Source: Rhodospirillales bacterium
GTDB lineage: Bacteria > Pseudomonadota > Alphaproteobacteria > ATCC43930 > CGMCC-115725
DNA: 64,000 nucleotides
Direction of reading: 5' to 3'
Assembly (NCBI GenBank): GCA_028288725.1
Contig: JAQGIC010000037.1
Span: forward strand, 18,223 to 82,222
Of the stretch, positions 1-9,077 are shown piece by piece. Numbering within the stretch: position 1 is the first letter of the stretch; every line of letters begins with the position of its first letter. The notes below the pieces were generated by a model. It was not told the origin of the DNA, searched no databases, and was given only the letters and a program-made list of their open reading frames with translations. The position numbers and the translations under genes were made by a program.

Positions 1-1103
1 AGCACCCGCGCCCGGGCGCCCCGGCCCATCGCCGCGCGCCGGGCCTGGTCGAGCGCCAGGAACCGCTCCAGCATGGCGAGCAGGCTCGGCCGGTCGCCCG
101 GCTCGGCCAGAAAGCCCGAAGCCGCGTCGACCGTTTCCTTCAAGCCCATCTGCCGTGTCGCGATCACCGGCAGGCCCATCGCCATCGCCTCCTTGACGAC
201 CAGGGGCCCCGTGTCCTTGAGCCCGTCCGCCGCCGGGCGGAACGGCCCGACGAATGCCATATAGGCCGGACCCTGCTCGGCAATCCACTCGCTCGAACGG
301 GCGCCCAGGAAATCGACGCGATCGCCGAGCCCCAACTCGGCCGCCATGGCCGTCAATTCGGGCTTCAATCCGCCGTCACCGACGATGTCGAGGCCGGGAC
401 GGCGCTCGGCCGGCAGTTGGGCCAGCGCCCATAGCAGATCGTCGACGCCCTTGCAGTCGATCAGCCGGCCGACGAACAGCAGACGATGGTTCGGCGTCAC
501 CTCGGGCCGGGGTCGGAAGCGTTCGGCATCGACGCCGCACGGCGCATTGAAGATGGGCGCCGCGGGGGCCAGAGCGACAAGATCGGCGCGCATATCCTCG
601 CAGACCGCCAGCGCGGCATCGGCGCCGAGCAGCTTCGGCGCCAGATCGATCGGGTGCTGATAGACGTCATGGCCGTGGCAGACGAAGCTGACGCCGGCGC
701 CCATCAGCCGGGCGGCGACGATGGCGTGGGCAGTGCCGGCCTGGGCGAAATGGGCATGCAGATGGGTGCAGCCGCGGGCGCGGGCCGCCGCGGCGATTCG
801 GGCCGAGCTCCACAGCAGCGACCGGCGCGGCAAGCCCTGCTGCGCGCGGACGAAGCGCAGCGCCGCGCGGAGCCCGCGGCCGGCGCGGGGCAGCAATCCC
901 GCGACCGCGCCGGCGGGGACCTGGTCCAGATAGAGCGCCATCGCCGCGATGTCGCCGCTGTCCGGCTGCCGGGGCGCGTCGAGCCGGGTCATGACGATCG
1001 GCACGACCCGATGACCGCGCCGCATCATCGCGCGCATCTCGGTCAACACGAAGGTTTCGGACAGAACCGGAAAATTGGCCAGCACATAGCCGATCGTCTT
1101 CAT
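1..1103 (-). CDS. GT4-family glycosyltransferase, 3' end outside window
   Basis: A glycosyltransferase that probably adds a sugar to a lipid-linked glycan in the cytoplasm. The frame opens at an ATG (1103-1101) with protein MKTIGYVLANFPVLSETFV, typical of GT4 N-termini (the FP-LSETF signature). It then shows HLHAHFAQAGTAHA, LLFVGRLIDCKGVDDLL and the C-terminal nucleotide-sugar site VVKEAMAMGLPVIATRQMG with the family's E-x7-E-like spacing. About 367 codons are present and the frame is still open at base 1, so the C-terminus is missing. It is divergent from the GT2 gene at 1217, with 113 bp between them. Donor and acceptor sugars cannot be read from sequence. Confidence 0.88.
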   Translation of the reverse strand, partial: MKTIGYVLANFPVLSETFVLTEMRAMMRRGHRVVPIVMTRLDAPRQPDSGDIAAMALYLDQVPAGAVAGLLPRAGRGLRAALRFVRAQQGLPRRSLLWSSARIAAAARARGCTHLHAHFAQAGTAHAIVAARLMGAGVSFVCHGHDVYQHPIDLAPKLLGADAALAVCEDMRADLVALAPAAPIFNAPCGVDAERFRPRPEVTPNHRLLFVGRLIDCKGVDDLLWALAQLPAERRPGLDIVGDGGLKPELTAMAAELGLGDRVDFLGARSSEWIAEQGPAYMAFVGPFRPAADGLKDTGPLVVKEAMAMGLPVIATRQMGLKETVDAASGFLAEPGDRPSLLAMLERFLALDQARRAAMGRGARARV

Positions 1104-1216
1104 CAAGGCCCCTCACTGGCGCATGAGGGGGTGCGCGCCGTGCCAAATTATTCATACCATGAAAGGCGGTTGCGACGCATAGTCCGGACCGTCCCGGCCC
1201 GCCACGAGAGGGTTGA

Positions 1217-2146
1217 ATGCAGCCTCGCCTGAGCGTCGTCGTCCCGACGCGCGATTGCCTCGACTATTTGCCGGCGGCCCTCGCCAGTCTGCGCGCGCAG
1301 GCGATCGCGGATCTGCAGATCATCGTGGTCGACGATGGTTCGACCGACGGGACTGCGGCCTATATGGCGGCCGAGGCGGCCAAGGATCCGGCGCTCACGA
1401 TCGTGACGCGCGGCGGCGGCGGCGTGGCGGCCGCGCGGAATGCCGGCATGGCGGCGGCTGCCGCGCCGATCATCGGCTTTCTGGATGCCGACGATGTCTG
1501 GCGTCCCGGCGCCGTCGCCGACCGGCTGGCGGCGCATGAGGCCGATCCGGGGCTGGTGCTGAGCTTTGCCGACTATGAACACGTGACGCCCGCGGGCCTC
1601 GGCCTCGGCACCTGCTACGCCTTCTGGCCGCGGTTCCGCCGGTTCATCGATGGCCGGCACGGGCTGCTGCCGCTCGGTCCCCGCGCGCTGGCGCTGCTCT
1701 ATGCCGAGAATGTCGTGGGCACCTCGACCGTGCTGGCGCGCCGCGACGCGCTCGAGGCCGAGGGCGGGTTCTCGACCGAGTTTGCCTCGGCCGAAGATTG
1801 GGACCTCTGGCTGCGCCTCGCCCAGCGCGGCCGCGTCGCCTGTTCGACCGCGATCGCCACGACCTATCTGGTACGGCCAGGATCGCTGTCGCGCGACCGT
1901 CCGACCTTGATCCGATGCCTGAAGCAGATCGCCGCCCGCCATGGCGCCGTCGCGGCACTGATGAGTCCGTCGGCGTGGCTCGCCTGCCGTTCGCGCATCG
2001 CGGTCGCCGAGGCGGAACATGCGCGGATCGTCGGGCATCGGCCGGTTGCTCTGGCCCAGCACCTGCTGGCGCTGCTGCTGGCCCCCTCGCGCCGGCTCGC
2101 CCGGGCCGCCGCGTCGGACGGCGCGCGGCTAATGGGGCTCAGATAG
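1217..2146 (+). CDS. GT2-family glycosyltransferase
   Basis: A GT-A fold glycosyltransferase of 309 aa that should use a nucleotide-sugar in the cytoplasm to extend a polysaccharide repeat unit. The N-terminus has the GT2 hallmarks: LSVVVPTRDCLDYLPAAL, then VVDDGSTDGT around residue 38 (nucleotide binding) and the metal-binding FLDADDVW near residue 91. ED-W at SAEDWDLWLRL matches the catalytic-base region. The ATG at 1217 follows GAGAGG at a suitable distance. Its last 8 bases overlap the convergent GT4 gene. It sits between two GT4 genes, so all three probably serve the same surface glycan. Confidence 0.9.
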   Translation: MQPRLSVVVPTRDCLDYLPAALASLRAQAIADLQIIVVDDGSTDGTAAYMAAEAAKDPALTIVTRGGGGVAAARNAGMAAAAAPIIGFLDADDVWRPGAVADRLAAHEADPGLVLSFADYEHVTPAGLGLGTCYAFWPRFRRFIDGRHGLLPLGPRALALLYAENVVGTSTVLARRDALEAEGGFSTEFASAEDWDLWLRLAQRGRVACSTAIATTYLVRPGSLSRDRPTLIRCLKQIAARHGAVAALMSPSAWLACRSRIAVAEAEHARIVGHRPVALAQHLLALLLAPSRRLARAAASDGARLMGLR

Positions 2147-3158
2147 CGGCACCCGCCGCGCGATATTCCCGCAGCACGGCCTCGATGCCGCGCGCGACGG
2201 AGAAGCGGGCGGCGATGGTCGCCCGGGCCTGATCCGCCAGGGTGCCGCGGGCTTCCGTCGGCAATTTGGTCCAGGCGCCGATCGCGGCGGCCAGCGCGTC
2301 GAGATCGCCGGCCGGTGCCAGGAAGCCGTTTCGCCCAGGCTCGATCAGATCGGGCAGGCCACCGACGGCAAAGGCCGCGACCGGCACGCCGTGGGCCATG
2401 GCTTCCAGCGCCGCCAGCGGCAGGCCTTCATGGCGCGACGACATCACCAGGAGGCCGATCTCCGACCAATGGGGCGCCATCGGGACAACCCGCCCCAGAA
2501 ACGCGACCTCGGGGCCATGACGGCTTTCCAACGCGGCCCGCATCGGCCCCTCGCCGTAGATCGTCAAGCGCTGGCCCGGCAGGCGGGTGCCGAGCGCGCA
2601 AAACAGATCGGGCCCCTTCTCGAAACTCAACCGGCCGACGAAGGCCACGCGATCGTGCGGCCCCGCGATCGAGGCTGCGTCCGGCAGGTCGACGAAATTC
2701 GCGATCAGCGCGACCGGGGCGGGCAGGGCGCCGGCGATGGCGGCCGAGACGGCGATCCGGCGCCCCAGCCGCGCGGTCATCCGATCCAGCAGCCCATAGA
2801 GCCGCAGCCGGCCGGTCCCCGGTTCGCCGGCGTGAAAACTCGAGACTACGGGCCGGCCCGCGATGCGCGCGGCCAGACGGCCCATGATCCCGGCCTTGTA
2901 GCCATGGGTGTGCAAGACCGCCGGGCGGCGTCCGCGGAGCGCACGGATCAGGCCGCGAAACCCGCCCGACAGGGTTTCATGTGCGAGGCCCGCCTGATCC
3001 AGGGCGGCGCGCAGGGGATGGTTGCCGTAGTCGGCCCAGAACAGCACGCGTGGTGCCTGACCGGCCTGGGCGAGACCCGCGGCCAGTTGCAAGACATGGC
3101 TCTCGATCCCGCCCAAATCGCGGCTATCGAGCAGCAGCCAGATCTCGGTTTTGGCCAT
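2139..3158 (-). CDS. GT4-family glycosyltransferase
   Basis: A GT-B glycosyltransferase of 339 aa. The N-terminus carries the sugar-acceptor loop LLLDSRDLGGIESHVLQLA, which matches the GG-E motif of GT4 enzymes. VAFVGRLSFEKGPDLF opens the nucleotide-binding domain, and SSRHEGLPLAALEAMAHGVP holds the E-x7-E region. I chose the ATG at 3158-3156 because the protein from there starts with a normal Rossmann strand. An upstream in-frame ATG (3239) would add 27 residues not typical of the family. Convergent with the GT2 gene, with 8-bp overlap. Likely role: assembly of the exopolysaccharide exported by the genes to the right. Confidence 0.87.
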   Translation of the reverse strand: MAKTEIWLLLDSRDLGGIESHVLQLAAGLAQAGQAPRVLFWADYGNHPLRAALDQAGLAHETLSGGFRGLIRALRGRRPAVLHTHGYKAGIMGRLAARIAGRPVVSSFHAGEPGTGRLRLYGLLDRMTARLGRRIAVSAAIAGALPAPVALIANFVDLPDAASIAGPHDRVAFVGRLSFEKGPDLFCALGTRLPGQRLTIYGEGPMRAALESRHGPEVAFLGRVVPMAPHWSEIGLLVMSSRHEGLPLAALEAMAHGVPVAAFAVGGLPDLIEPGRNGFLAPAGDLDALAAAIGAWTKLPTEARGTLADQARATIAARFSVARGIEAVLREYRAAGAAI

Positions 3159-3359
3159 CGCGACAACCTCAGGCTTTTTCCCCGACCTCGCGAGGATTGA
3201 TTTGCAAAATGCAAAGAAAAAGACCGCATATTGCGGCAACTCTTTGCGGAAATTGACGATTCGGCGTTGATTTGAACCCTCTCAAGGGCTTCGTTCGATG
3301 GTACGTTGTTTGCGGGAGTAGATCGGAGCGGGGATCGTATCCGACATGGAGCAGTCAAT

Positions 3360-3677
3360 ATGCAAGCAACCTTCATCGAACCCAACACGGTGGTTCTCAC
3401 CTTGGAAGGGGAATTCGATGCGCTTGCGGTCGTTGATGCCCGTCCGATGCTCGAAGGCATCGTCGCCAACAGCGATTCCGATGTCGTCATGGATTTTTCG
3501 GGGGTCGATTTTCTCGACTCCTCCGGTATCGGCTGTCTCGTGTTCGTATTCAAACGCCTGTACGCGGCCAAGCGGACCCTGACGTTGCAGGGCCTGCGCG
3601 ATCAGCCTCAGCGCCTGATCCAATCGCTCAGGATCGACAAGGCCATCCCGACGCGACCCGTCGGCGCGGCAGCCTGA
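3360..3677 (+). CDS. STAS-domain protein (anti-sigma-factor antagonist type)
   Basis: A single-domain STAS protein of 105 aa. The sequence has VVLTLEGEFDALAVVDAR and then DFSGVDFLDSSGIGCLVF, the classical SpoIIAA/RsbV signature with the phosphorylatable serine in DSSG (Ser54/55). Such proteins bind an anti-sigma kinase or act as cytoplasmic partners of other systems. No kinase or phosphatase partner lies next to it. The ATG at 3360 follows GGAG by about 9 nt. The next gene starts 3 nt after the stop, so it probably heads the EPS-export operon and may couple export or synthesis to a signalling switch; that part is inference. Confidence 0.85.
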   Translation: MQATFIEPNTVVLTLEGEFDALAVVDARPMLEGIVANSDSDVVMDFSGVDFLDSSGIGCLVFVFKRLYAAKRTLTLQGLRDQPQRLIQSLRIDKAIPTRPVGAAA

Positions 3678-3679
3678 GA

Positions 3680-4069
3680 TTGCTCGTGCGGGTGTTTTTT
3701 CGCCCGACCCTCGGGGTCGTGGCGCTGCTTTCCCTGGCCGGCTGCACCGAGGATTGGCCGAGCTACGGCCATGGCGGCATCGCGGAGCTCCGGCCGATTC
3801 CGCTCAAGCCCGAAGCGGCCGCGCTCAATCTTCAATTGAGCTGCTTCAAAGGGCTGATCGATCGGTATAAGGCTTCGGATGCGGCGGCCTATTCCAACGC
3901 GACCTTGCCGCGCGCCGAGACTCTGAGCGCCCGGATCTCCCGCGAGATCGCGGGCGGGCTGCTGCCGGATGCACGCTACGACATGGAAACCCTCAAGGTG
4001 ATGGTGGTCGATCTGACGGACGCCGCCGAAATGCCCACCGACAAGGTCGATCAATGCGCCGCTTCCTGA
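3680..4069 (+). CDS. small outer-membrane-type lipoprotein of EPS operon
   Basis: A 129-aa predicted lipoprotein of unknown function. The N-terminus is a type II signal peptide: basic start, hydrophobic core GVVALLSLAGC, with the lipobox LAGC placing the lipidated cysteine at residue 22. The mature part has two further cysteines (one in LQLSCFKGL, one near the C-terminus). The start is a TTG at 3680, 3 nt after the STAS stop; a GTG at 3686 is an alternative. Its 3' end overlaps the SLBB exporter by 16 nt, so the two are probably translationally coupled. Likely an accessory of the polysaccharide export complex. I recognise no named family. Confidence 0.7.
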   Translation: MLVRVFFRPTLGVVALLSLAGCTEDWPSYGHGGIAELRPIPLKPEAAALNLQLSCFKGLIDRYKASDAAAYSNATLPRAETLSARISREIAGGLLPDARYDMETLKVMVVDLTDAAEMPTDKVDQCAAS

Positions 4070-6357
4070 TCGGCCGTCCGCTGCGGACCCTTTTGGCTCT
4101 GCTGCTCGTCGTCCTGGGGCTGGCGGGCGCGTCGCAGGCCTGGGCGCAACAGCCGGCGGACGGCGGCGTGCCGCCGTTGCAGGCTCCGCCCGGCGGCAAC
4201 GGCAATCAGTACCAAAATCCGAGCGCCAATTCTCAGCAGGCTCAGCGGGCGCCGGTCACGCCCGGCGCGCTGCAGAGTTCGGCGGAAGCTTCGACGCCGG
4301 ATACGCAGGTCCGGATCGGCGACGTGCTGTTCCTGTCGCTGCCGGGCGAGGACACATTCAACAAGACCTTCCAGGTCGACCGGCGCGGCAACCTGCTGCT
4401 GCCCGAGGTCGGTCTGGTCCAGGTCGCGGGCCTGACCATCGCCCAGGCCCAGGTCAAGATCCATGATCTGCTGGTCCGCGCGTTCCGCGATGTCTCGCGC
4501 TTCGATCTGGCGCTCAAGGAACGACGGCTGCTGGTGACCGTGCTGGGCTTCGCCCGCAATCCCGGCCCGGTCGAACTGTCCGGCGACGCCACGGTGCAGA
4601 TGGCGATCAACATGGCCGGCGGCCTGGCCCAGGGCGCCCAGCTAGACCGGATGCAGGTCCGCCGCGGCAAGGAAGTGCAGATCTTCGACTATAAGAAATA
4701 TCTCGATACCGGCGATCCGTCGGTGCTGCCGAAGCTGGAGCCGCTCGACGAGATCTTCGTGCCCGCCTCGCCGCTGACCGGCAACGTCCAGGTCGACTTC
4801 GACCCGCATACGCTCGCCGCGGCCGGCGACGCCGGCGACGACCGGACGTCGATCAAGGTGTTCGGCGAAGTCAACCAAACCGGTTCGTTCGCCTTCAAAC
4901 CCGAAGCGACGATCGTCGAATACATCATGCGGGCCGGCGGCGTGACCCGCTTCGCCACGACCGACGGCATCCGCGTCGTGACCAAAGGCAAGCCGCAGAC
5001 CTTCAGCCTGAAGGACTATCTGGATTCGGGCGACAAGAAGCTGCTGCCCGAGATCGGGCCGGGCACGACGATTTTCGTGCCGAAGGAACTTGAAGAGATC
5101 AAGGGCGGCGCCAGCACCATCTATGTGATGGGCGAGGTGGCGAAGCCGGGCGCGTTCGAAATCAAGCTCGGCGTCGGCTTCCTCGACGTGCTGGCCAATG
5201 CCGGCGGCCCGACCCGCTTCGCCAACACCAACGAGATCCGCATCCTGAAGGCCAATGGCGGGGTCGAGAATTTCGATCTGCTGGCCTATACCGAAACCAA
5301 GAGCAAGCGGGTGGCCCCGCCGAAGCTCGGGCCGGGCGATACGATCTTCGTGCCGGAGAAGCAGCAGGAAGAGGGCGGCAGCTGGCTGAAGAATTCGCCC
5401 GACAAGGTCGTGCGCATCATCGGCGCCATCAACAGCCCCGGTCGCTACGAATGGAACGATGAGATGACCATCCTGGATCTCATCGCCGAGGCGGGCGGAC
5501 CGGCAGATCGCGCCAATACCTCGCATATCGAGATCCTGCCCGGATCCAAGGAAGTGGGCGCAAATACCGCGGTGCAGATTTTCGACCTGGCGTCGCTCGT
5601 CGAAAAGGGCGGCCGGCTCGATCAGTTGCCGAAGCTGAAGCCGGGCTGGACGATCAGCATTCCGACGCTGCCGCAGAGCAATGGCAACGACAACCGCTCG
5701 TCCTGGCTGCAGCAGCCGGCCGAGACCTCGATCTATGTGCTGGGCGCGCTCCGCAATCCGGGCCGCTATGCCTTCAGCAAGAACATGCATTTCCTCGATA
5801 TCCTGAGCGCCGCCGATGGTCCGGCGCCCTCGGCCGATCTGGAAAACATCCGCATCACCCATCGCCGGAACGGCAATGGCAAGCCCAGCATCACCAAGCT
5901 CGACCTGACCGCTTATTTCTCCAGCGGCGACGACCGGCTGCTGCCGGACGTTCAGCCGGGCGACGTCATTTATTTCCCGGACAAAAGTGCCGACTGGCTG
6001 GCGCTAGGCAAGGAACAGACGGTCCGGGTCCTGGGCTCGGTCAATAAACCCGGCCGCTACAAGTTCAACGATACGATGACCCTGCTCGATCTGCTGGCCG
6101 AAGCGGGCGGCCCGACCGCCGATGCGTATCAGGAAAAGATCGTGGTGGTGAACTTCGCCCGCGGCCAGGATCAGGCCGAGACGTTCAATCTGGTGCATTT
6201 CGCTAAGACCGGAAATTTCCAGGAGCTGCCCGTGTTGCGCGCGGGCGACACGGTCTATGTGCCGAACGCGACGCAGAGCGATTGGCAACAATTCATAAGT
6301 GGCGTGCGCGATACCGTGTCCGTGTTGTCGATCTTCGCCCTCCTCGGAAAGCTCTGA
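4054..6357 (+). CDS. SLBB-repeat polysaccharide export protein (Wza-like, extra long)
   Basis: An outer-membrane or periplasmic polysaccharide exporter of 767 aa. A signal peptide ends near AWAQQ (residue ~31) with no lipobox. The polysaccharide-export domain spans about residues 85-165 ([30 protein letters not shown]). SLBB units with the pattern hydrophobic-G-x-V/I-N/K-PG then AGG start near residues 170, 265, 355, 452, 559 and 655 (for example [33 protein letters not shown]). Wza itself is about 380 aa with far fewer units. The C-terminus ends in a hydrophobic stretch ([13 protein letters not shown]). It lies between the lipoprotein and a CpsD-like gene and should form the channel for this locus's glycan. 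Confidence 0.88.
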   Translation: MRRFLIGRPLRTLLALLLVVLGLAGASQAWAQQPADGGVPPLQAPPGGNGNQYQNPSANSQQAQRAPVTPGALQSSAEASTPDTQVRIGDVLFLSLPGEDTFNKTFQVDRRGNLLLPEVGLVQVAGLTIAQAQVKIHDLLVRAFRDVSRFDLALKERRLLVTVLGFARNPGPVELSGDATVQMAINMAGGLAQGAQLDRMQVRRGKEVQIFDYKKYLDTGDPSVLPKLEPLDEIFVPASPLTGNVQVDFDPHTLAAAGDAGDDRTSIKVFGEVNQTGSFAFKPEATIVEYIMRAGGVTRFATTDGIRVVTKGKPQTFSLKDYLDSGDKKLLPEIGPGTTIFVPKELEEIKGGASTIYVMGEVAKPGAFEIKLGVGFLDVLANAGGPTRFANTNEIRILKANGGVENFDLLAYTETKSKRVAPPKLGPGDTIFVPEKQQEEGGSWLKNSPDKVVRIIGAINSPGRYEWNDEMTILDLIAEAGGPADRANTSHIEILPGSKEVGANTAVQIFDLASLVEKGGRLDQLPKLKPGWTISIPTLPQSNGNDNRSSWLQQPAETSIYVLGALRNPGRYAFSKNMHFLDILSAADGPAPSADLENIRITHRRNGNGKPSITKLDLTAYFSSGDDRLLPDVQPGDVIYFPDKSADWLALGKEQTVRVLGSVNKPGRYKFNDTMTLLDLLAEAGGPTADAYQEKIVVVNFARGQDQAETFNLVHFAKTGNFQELPVLRAGDTVYVPNATQSDWQQFISGVRDTVSVLSIFALLGKL

Positions 6358-6358
6358 C

Positions 6359-7072
6359 GTGACGCCGCTGCCGATCCATTACGCCGAAGTGCAGCGCATG
6401 TATGCCGCGACCGTCGCGCGCGGCCTGCGGCTGCTGGCGGTCACCGCGGCTGAGGCGGGCGAGGGTGTATCGACCATCGCCTATGCGCTGGCCCGGCGCG
6501 CGGCTGCGGCCGGCGAGCGGACGCTGCTGGTCGAATTCAACATGTTCCGCCCGTCGCTGGCAGCCCGGCTCGGCATTCCCGAAAAGGCCGCCTGGCAGTG
6601 CGACGCGGAATCCTCCTTCGCCGCGATGACGGAATTTCCCTCGATCCGGCTTTCGCTGCTGCCGGCCCCGCGGGGGCTGTCCGGCCTTGAGCTGATCCGC
6701 TTCTCCGACAATCGGGCGATGGGCGATCTGTTCGCGGCCTGGCGCGCGCGGTTCGACGTGATCATCTGCGACTGCTCGGCGGTCAACCGCACGAACAGGG
6801 GCAATATCGCGGCCTCGTCGGTCTGCGAGGCCGGGGCGGCGGCGATCCTGACCGTGCTCGCCGGCCAGACGCCGGCCCGGCGGGTGACCGAGGCGGTGAC
6901 CAGCCTGGCGGAGTCCGGCATCACCGTGACCGGGACCATCCTCAACAAGCGTTTCGATCCGTCGCTCTATCAGGAACTCATGCGCGAAGCGAAGCGGATC
7001 GAGCCGTTCTGGCCGAACATCGCCAAACGCATCCGCCGCTTCACCGAGACCAACCGCAAGGTGCTGAGCTAG
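6359..7072 (+). CDS. Wzc/CpsD-like cytoplasmic protein with degenerate ATP site
   Basis: A 237-aa protein with the fold pattern of the BY-kinase/ParA-like partner of polysaccharide co-polymerases. The order is [16 protein letters not shown] (P-loop position), [13 protein letters not shown] (Walker A' position) and [11 protein letters not shown] (Walker B position). In active members the P-loop is GEGKS/T and Walker A' is DxD-RRP. Here the lysine is valine (Val37) and DxD is ExN (59-61). No C-terminal tyrosine cluster is present. The start is a GTG at 6359, one base after the SLBB stop, so translation is coupled. It may be a regulatory pseudo-ATPase for chain length or export rather than a kinase. 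Confidence 0.75.
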   Translation: MTPLPIHYAEVQRMYAATVARGLRLLAVTAAEAGEGVSTIAYALARRAAAAGERTLLVEFNMFRPSLAARLGIPEKAAWQCDAESSFAAMTEFPSIRLSLLPAPRGLSGLELIRFSDNRAMGDLFAAWRARFDVIICDCSAVNRTNRGNIAASSVCEAGAAAILTVLAGQTPARRVTEAVTSLAESGITVTGTILNKRFDPSLYQELMREAKRIEPFWPNIAKRIRRFTETNRKVLS

Positions 7073-7109
7073 TCTCGCTGCCGGCGTAGTTTTCGACGAG
7101 GCCGGAAAT

Positions 7110-7436
7110 ATGATGCAGCTGACGATCCACGATGCGCTCGCGGCGCTGGGCGACAGGGGCGAGACCTATCTGAAGCTGTTCGCCCAGCCCGCCCTGGACA
7201 TCGCCCTCTACAAGCCAGACCGGACCGATCCGCAAACGCCGCATCGGCGCGACGAGATCTATGTGATCGCGACCGGATCCGGAAGCTTCGTTCAAGCGGA
7301 CGAAACCCGTCCGTTCGGTCCGGGCGATCTTCTGTTCGTGCCCAAGGGCGTGCCGCACCGGTTCGAAAACTTCACCGCGGATTTTTCGACCTGGGTGATC
7401 TTCTTCGGCGAGGTGCCGGCCGAGCCGCTACCATAA
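7110..7436 (+). CDS. small cupin-domain protein
   Basis: A single-domain cupin of 108 aa. PHRRDEIYVIATGSG gives the first cupin motif (H-x3-E type), and GPGDLLFVPKGVPHRFENF gives the second, with the metal-site histidine in PHRF. The full metal-ligand set is present except that the first motif has one His instead of two, so metal binding is likely but not certain. It starts 37 nt after the CpsD-like gene; the ATGs at 7110 and 7113 are both possible. Its 3' end overlaps the convergent gene by 9 bp. It could be a sugar-modifying enzyme or a small sensor domain. Substrate unknown. Confidence 0.75.
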   Translation: MMQLTIHDALAALGDRGETYLKLFAQPALDIALYKPDRTDPQTPHRRDEIYVIATGSGSFVQADETRPFGPGDLLFVPKGVPHRFENFTADFSTWVIFFGEVPAEPLP

Positions 7437-7922
7437 GGCCGGCCACCGGGGCTTGGCACTGCAATCCAGCGGGTTGGCCACCGCCAGGAACGGCTGCGGC
7501 GAAGCCACCGAAAGACCGACGGCCCGGCCGATCGCCCGAAGGGTCTCGAATGCCAGGAAGCGGGCGAGCGGGGGTGATTTGCTCTCGCCGCCGCCATAGA
7601 CGAAGCTCGCCTTATAGAGGCCCGGCGGCGTGAACTGGCGCAGCAGATCGTCGCCCTCGGCGCTGCCCGACAGCACGACCACCATCAGCGGCCGGGCACA
7701 GGCCGGCGGCTGAAAGCGCAGCGCGCGCACGACGCCGCCGGTGACCAGATCGACCGACGCCAGGGGCGTGAACCCCTGTTCCCCCAACGTCTTGGTGATC
7801 TCGGATTCGGCGATATCGCGGCCGTTACCCAGGTGGGTGTTGTAGCGGACGATCTTGGCCGTCAGGCTCACCCCGAGCAACACCAGCAGCACGAGCGCCA
7901 GCAGCATGCGCCGCAGAACCAT
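7428..7922 (-). CDS. secreted/anchored protein encoded with exosortase-like gene
   Basis: A 164-aa protein of unrecognised family. An N-terminal signal or anchor (RMLLALVLLVLLGVSL) is followed by a roughly 140-residue soluble domain with two cysteines, so it probably works outside the cytoplasmic membrane. It is downstream of the exosortase-like gene and overlaps its 3' end by 98 nt in another frame. A start at Met6 (7907) would shorten the overlap. In classical systems the gene beside exosortase often encodes EpsI. The position and topology here fit such a partner, but I see no clear EpsI sequence signature. Confidence 0.65.
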   Translation of the reverse strand: MVLRRMLLALVLLVLLGVSLTAKIVRYNTHLGNGRDIAESEITKTLGEQGFTPLASVDLVTGGVVRALRFQPPACARPLMVVVLSGSAEGDDLLRQFTPPGLYKASFVYGGGESKSPPLARFLAFETLRAIGRAVGLSVASPQPFLAVANPLDCSAKPRWPALW

Positions 7923-8754
7923 TCGAAAGTCCCCAATGTGTCACGACCAGGGTGGCGATCAGGATCGCAAGCTCGGTCGTGGTCTGTCCGATCGGTCCAT
8001 GCGCCAGCTCGTAGTCGGCGGGACCGAGCCCCATGATGGTGAGGCGCGTCAGGTTGATGAGGATGACCGCGAGTGCGACCAGCAGGGCCGCCGCCAGATC
8101 CCGTCGCTCGAAATGCGGGCGCAGCCAGCGGGTCAGGACCAGCCAGGTCAAGAGCGCCAGCGAGATATTGGCGAAGGATGAGCAACTCATCAGCACGGCC
8201 AGCACCATGCCCTGGTCGGTTTCGATCAGGTTGCCGGTGACGACCGAAGAATGGCCCAGCAGGCCCAGCGTCGTGCGGGCCAGCACCGCATCGATATGCA
8301 GCAGCCAGGGCGACAGCATCTTCATGGCGGTCGCGACCCACAGTTCGCGTGCGCCGGCGGCGATGAAGATGAGGACGCCGGCGCGATAGTGGATGTCGCG
8401 CGGCCGGCGCAGGATTTCCCAGATGCCGAGCGCCACGACCGCCATCGCTGAAAAGCCGCTGCTCGGCACCGTCACGCCGACGGCATAGAGCAACAGCGCC
8501 AGCACGTCCCAGCGGTCGATCGGCCGTTCGGCCGTGGCCCGCGAGCCCAGCACCACCGCGCCCAGCAAAGCCAGATAGACCGGCCAGCCGCTGCCCAATC
8601 CGCCGCTGAGCGCGCCGACGACGCCCCATTCGTCGATGGCCTCGATTGCCGGCCGCACCAGCGCGTTGGCGATGCCGATCGCCATCAGAGCCACCATCAA
8701 CCGGGGGCGGCCGAATGCCGGGAAGGATGGGGTGAAGGCGAGGCTGCGAGCCAT
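7825..8754 (-). CDS. exosortase/archaeosortase-like transmembrane cysteine transpeptidase
   Basis: A polytopic membrane protein of about 309 aa with around eight hydrophobic segments. Three residues match the exosortase catalytic triad in order and context: Cys in MSCSSFANIS, Arg in INLTRLTIMG and His in LAHGPIGQTTTE. Family knowledge: exosortases process PEP-CTERM-type C-terminal signals, or act in EPS loci with EpsI. I chose the ATG at 8754 (MARSLAFTP); an upstream start at 8808 or 8892 is possible. The last ~30 residues have odd composition and lie in the overlap with the downstream gene. No PEP-CTERM substrate is encoded in this window. Confidence 0.7.
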   Translation of the reverse strand: MARSLAFTPSFPAFGRPRLMVALMAIGIANALVRPAIEAIDEWGVVGALSGGLGSGWPVYLALLGAVVLGSRATAERPIDRWDVLALLLYAVGVTVPSSGFSAMAVVALGIWEILRRPRDIHYRAGVLIFIAAGARELWVATAMKMLSPWLLHIDAVLARTTLGLLGHSSVVTGNLIETDQGMVLAVLMSCSSFANISLALLTWLVLTRWLRPHFERRDLAAALLVALAVILINLTRLTIMGLGPADYELAHGPIGQTTTELAILIATLVVTHWGLSNGSAAHAAGARAAGVARGEPDGQDRPLQHPPG

Positions 8755-8948
8755 GGGATTTCCGACCCTGCGGGCGGCGTAATGCCGCCGAGATCCTCTG
8801 TCTAGCATAGTCGGTGCCAGGCCGCCCCATCGGATGCCCTTGACGCGGAATGTGTGACAGTTCGAAATGGACGAAGCTTCATCTTCGGGCAAGCAATCCC
8901 GGTCAATGCTTCCTATATGAAGACTGGTGGTATCGAGGAGAATCGATC

Positions 8949-9077
8949 ATGGGCTTCTTGGCGATCTTGATCAGCGGTATCGGTCGGGCACTTGGCTGGC
9001 TTACGCCGGAACCGGCGGGCGAGCTTAAGCCGATTCCGATCCCGGTGCGCGATCAGCGGCCGCGCCGCCGCCGCTGA
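8949..9077 (+). CDS. 42-aa protein, hydrophobic N-terminus and basic tail
   Basis: A very small open frame with good start signals: GAGGAG sits 8 nt before the ATG at 8949. The protein begins MGFLAILISGIGRALGWL (a membrane-associated or amphipathic helix), continues with a proline-rich linker (TPEPAGEL, PIPIPV) and ends PRRRR. It is divergent from the exosortase-like gene. Its stop is immediately next to the stop of the convergent AsmA gene, within a TGATCA that supplies TGA to both strands. Function unknown. It could be a small membrane-associated peptide; it lacks the C-terminal helix needed to be an exosortase substrate. Confidence 0.5.
   Translation: MGFLAILISGIGRALGWLTPEPAGELKPIPIPVRDQRPRRRR

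Noticed and set aside
667..1155. 162-codon minus-strand frame at the left edge
   Set aside because: Out of frame with the clear GT4 protein on the same strand (start 1103), and Arg/Ala/Pro-rich without motifs.
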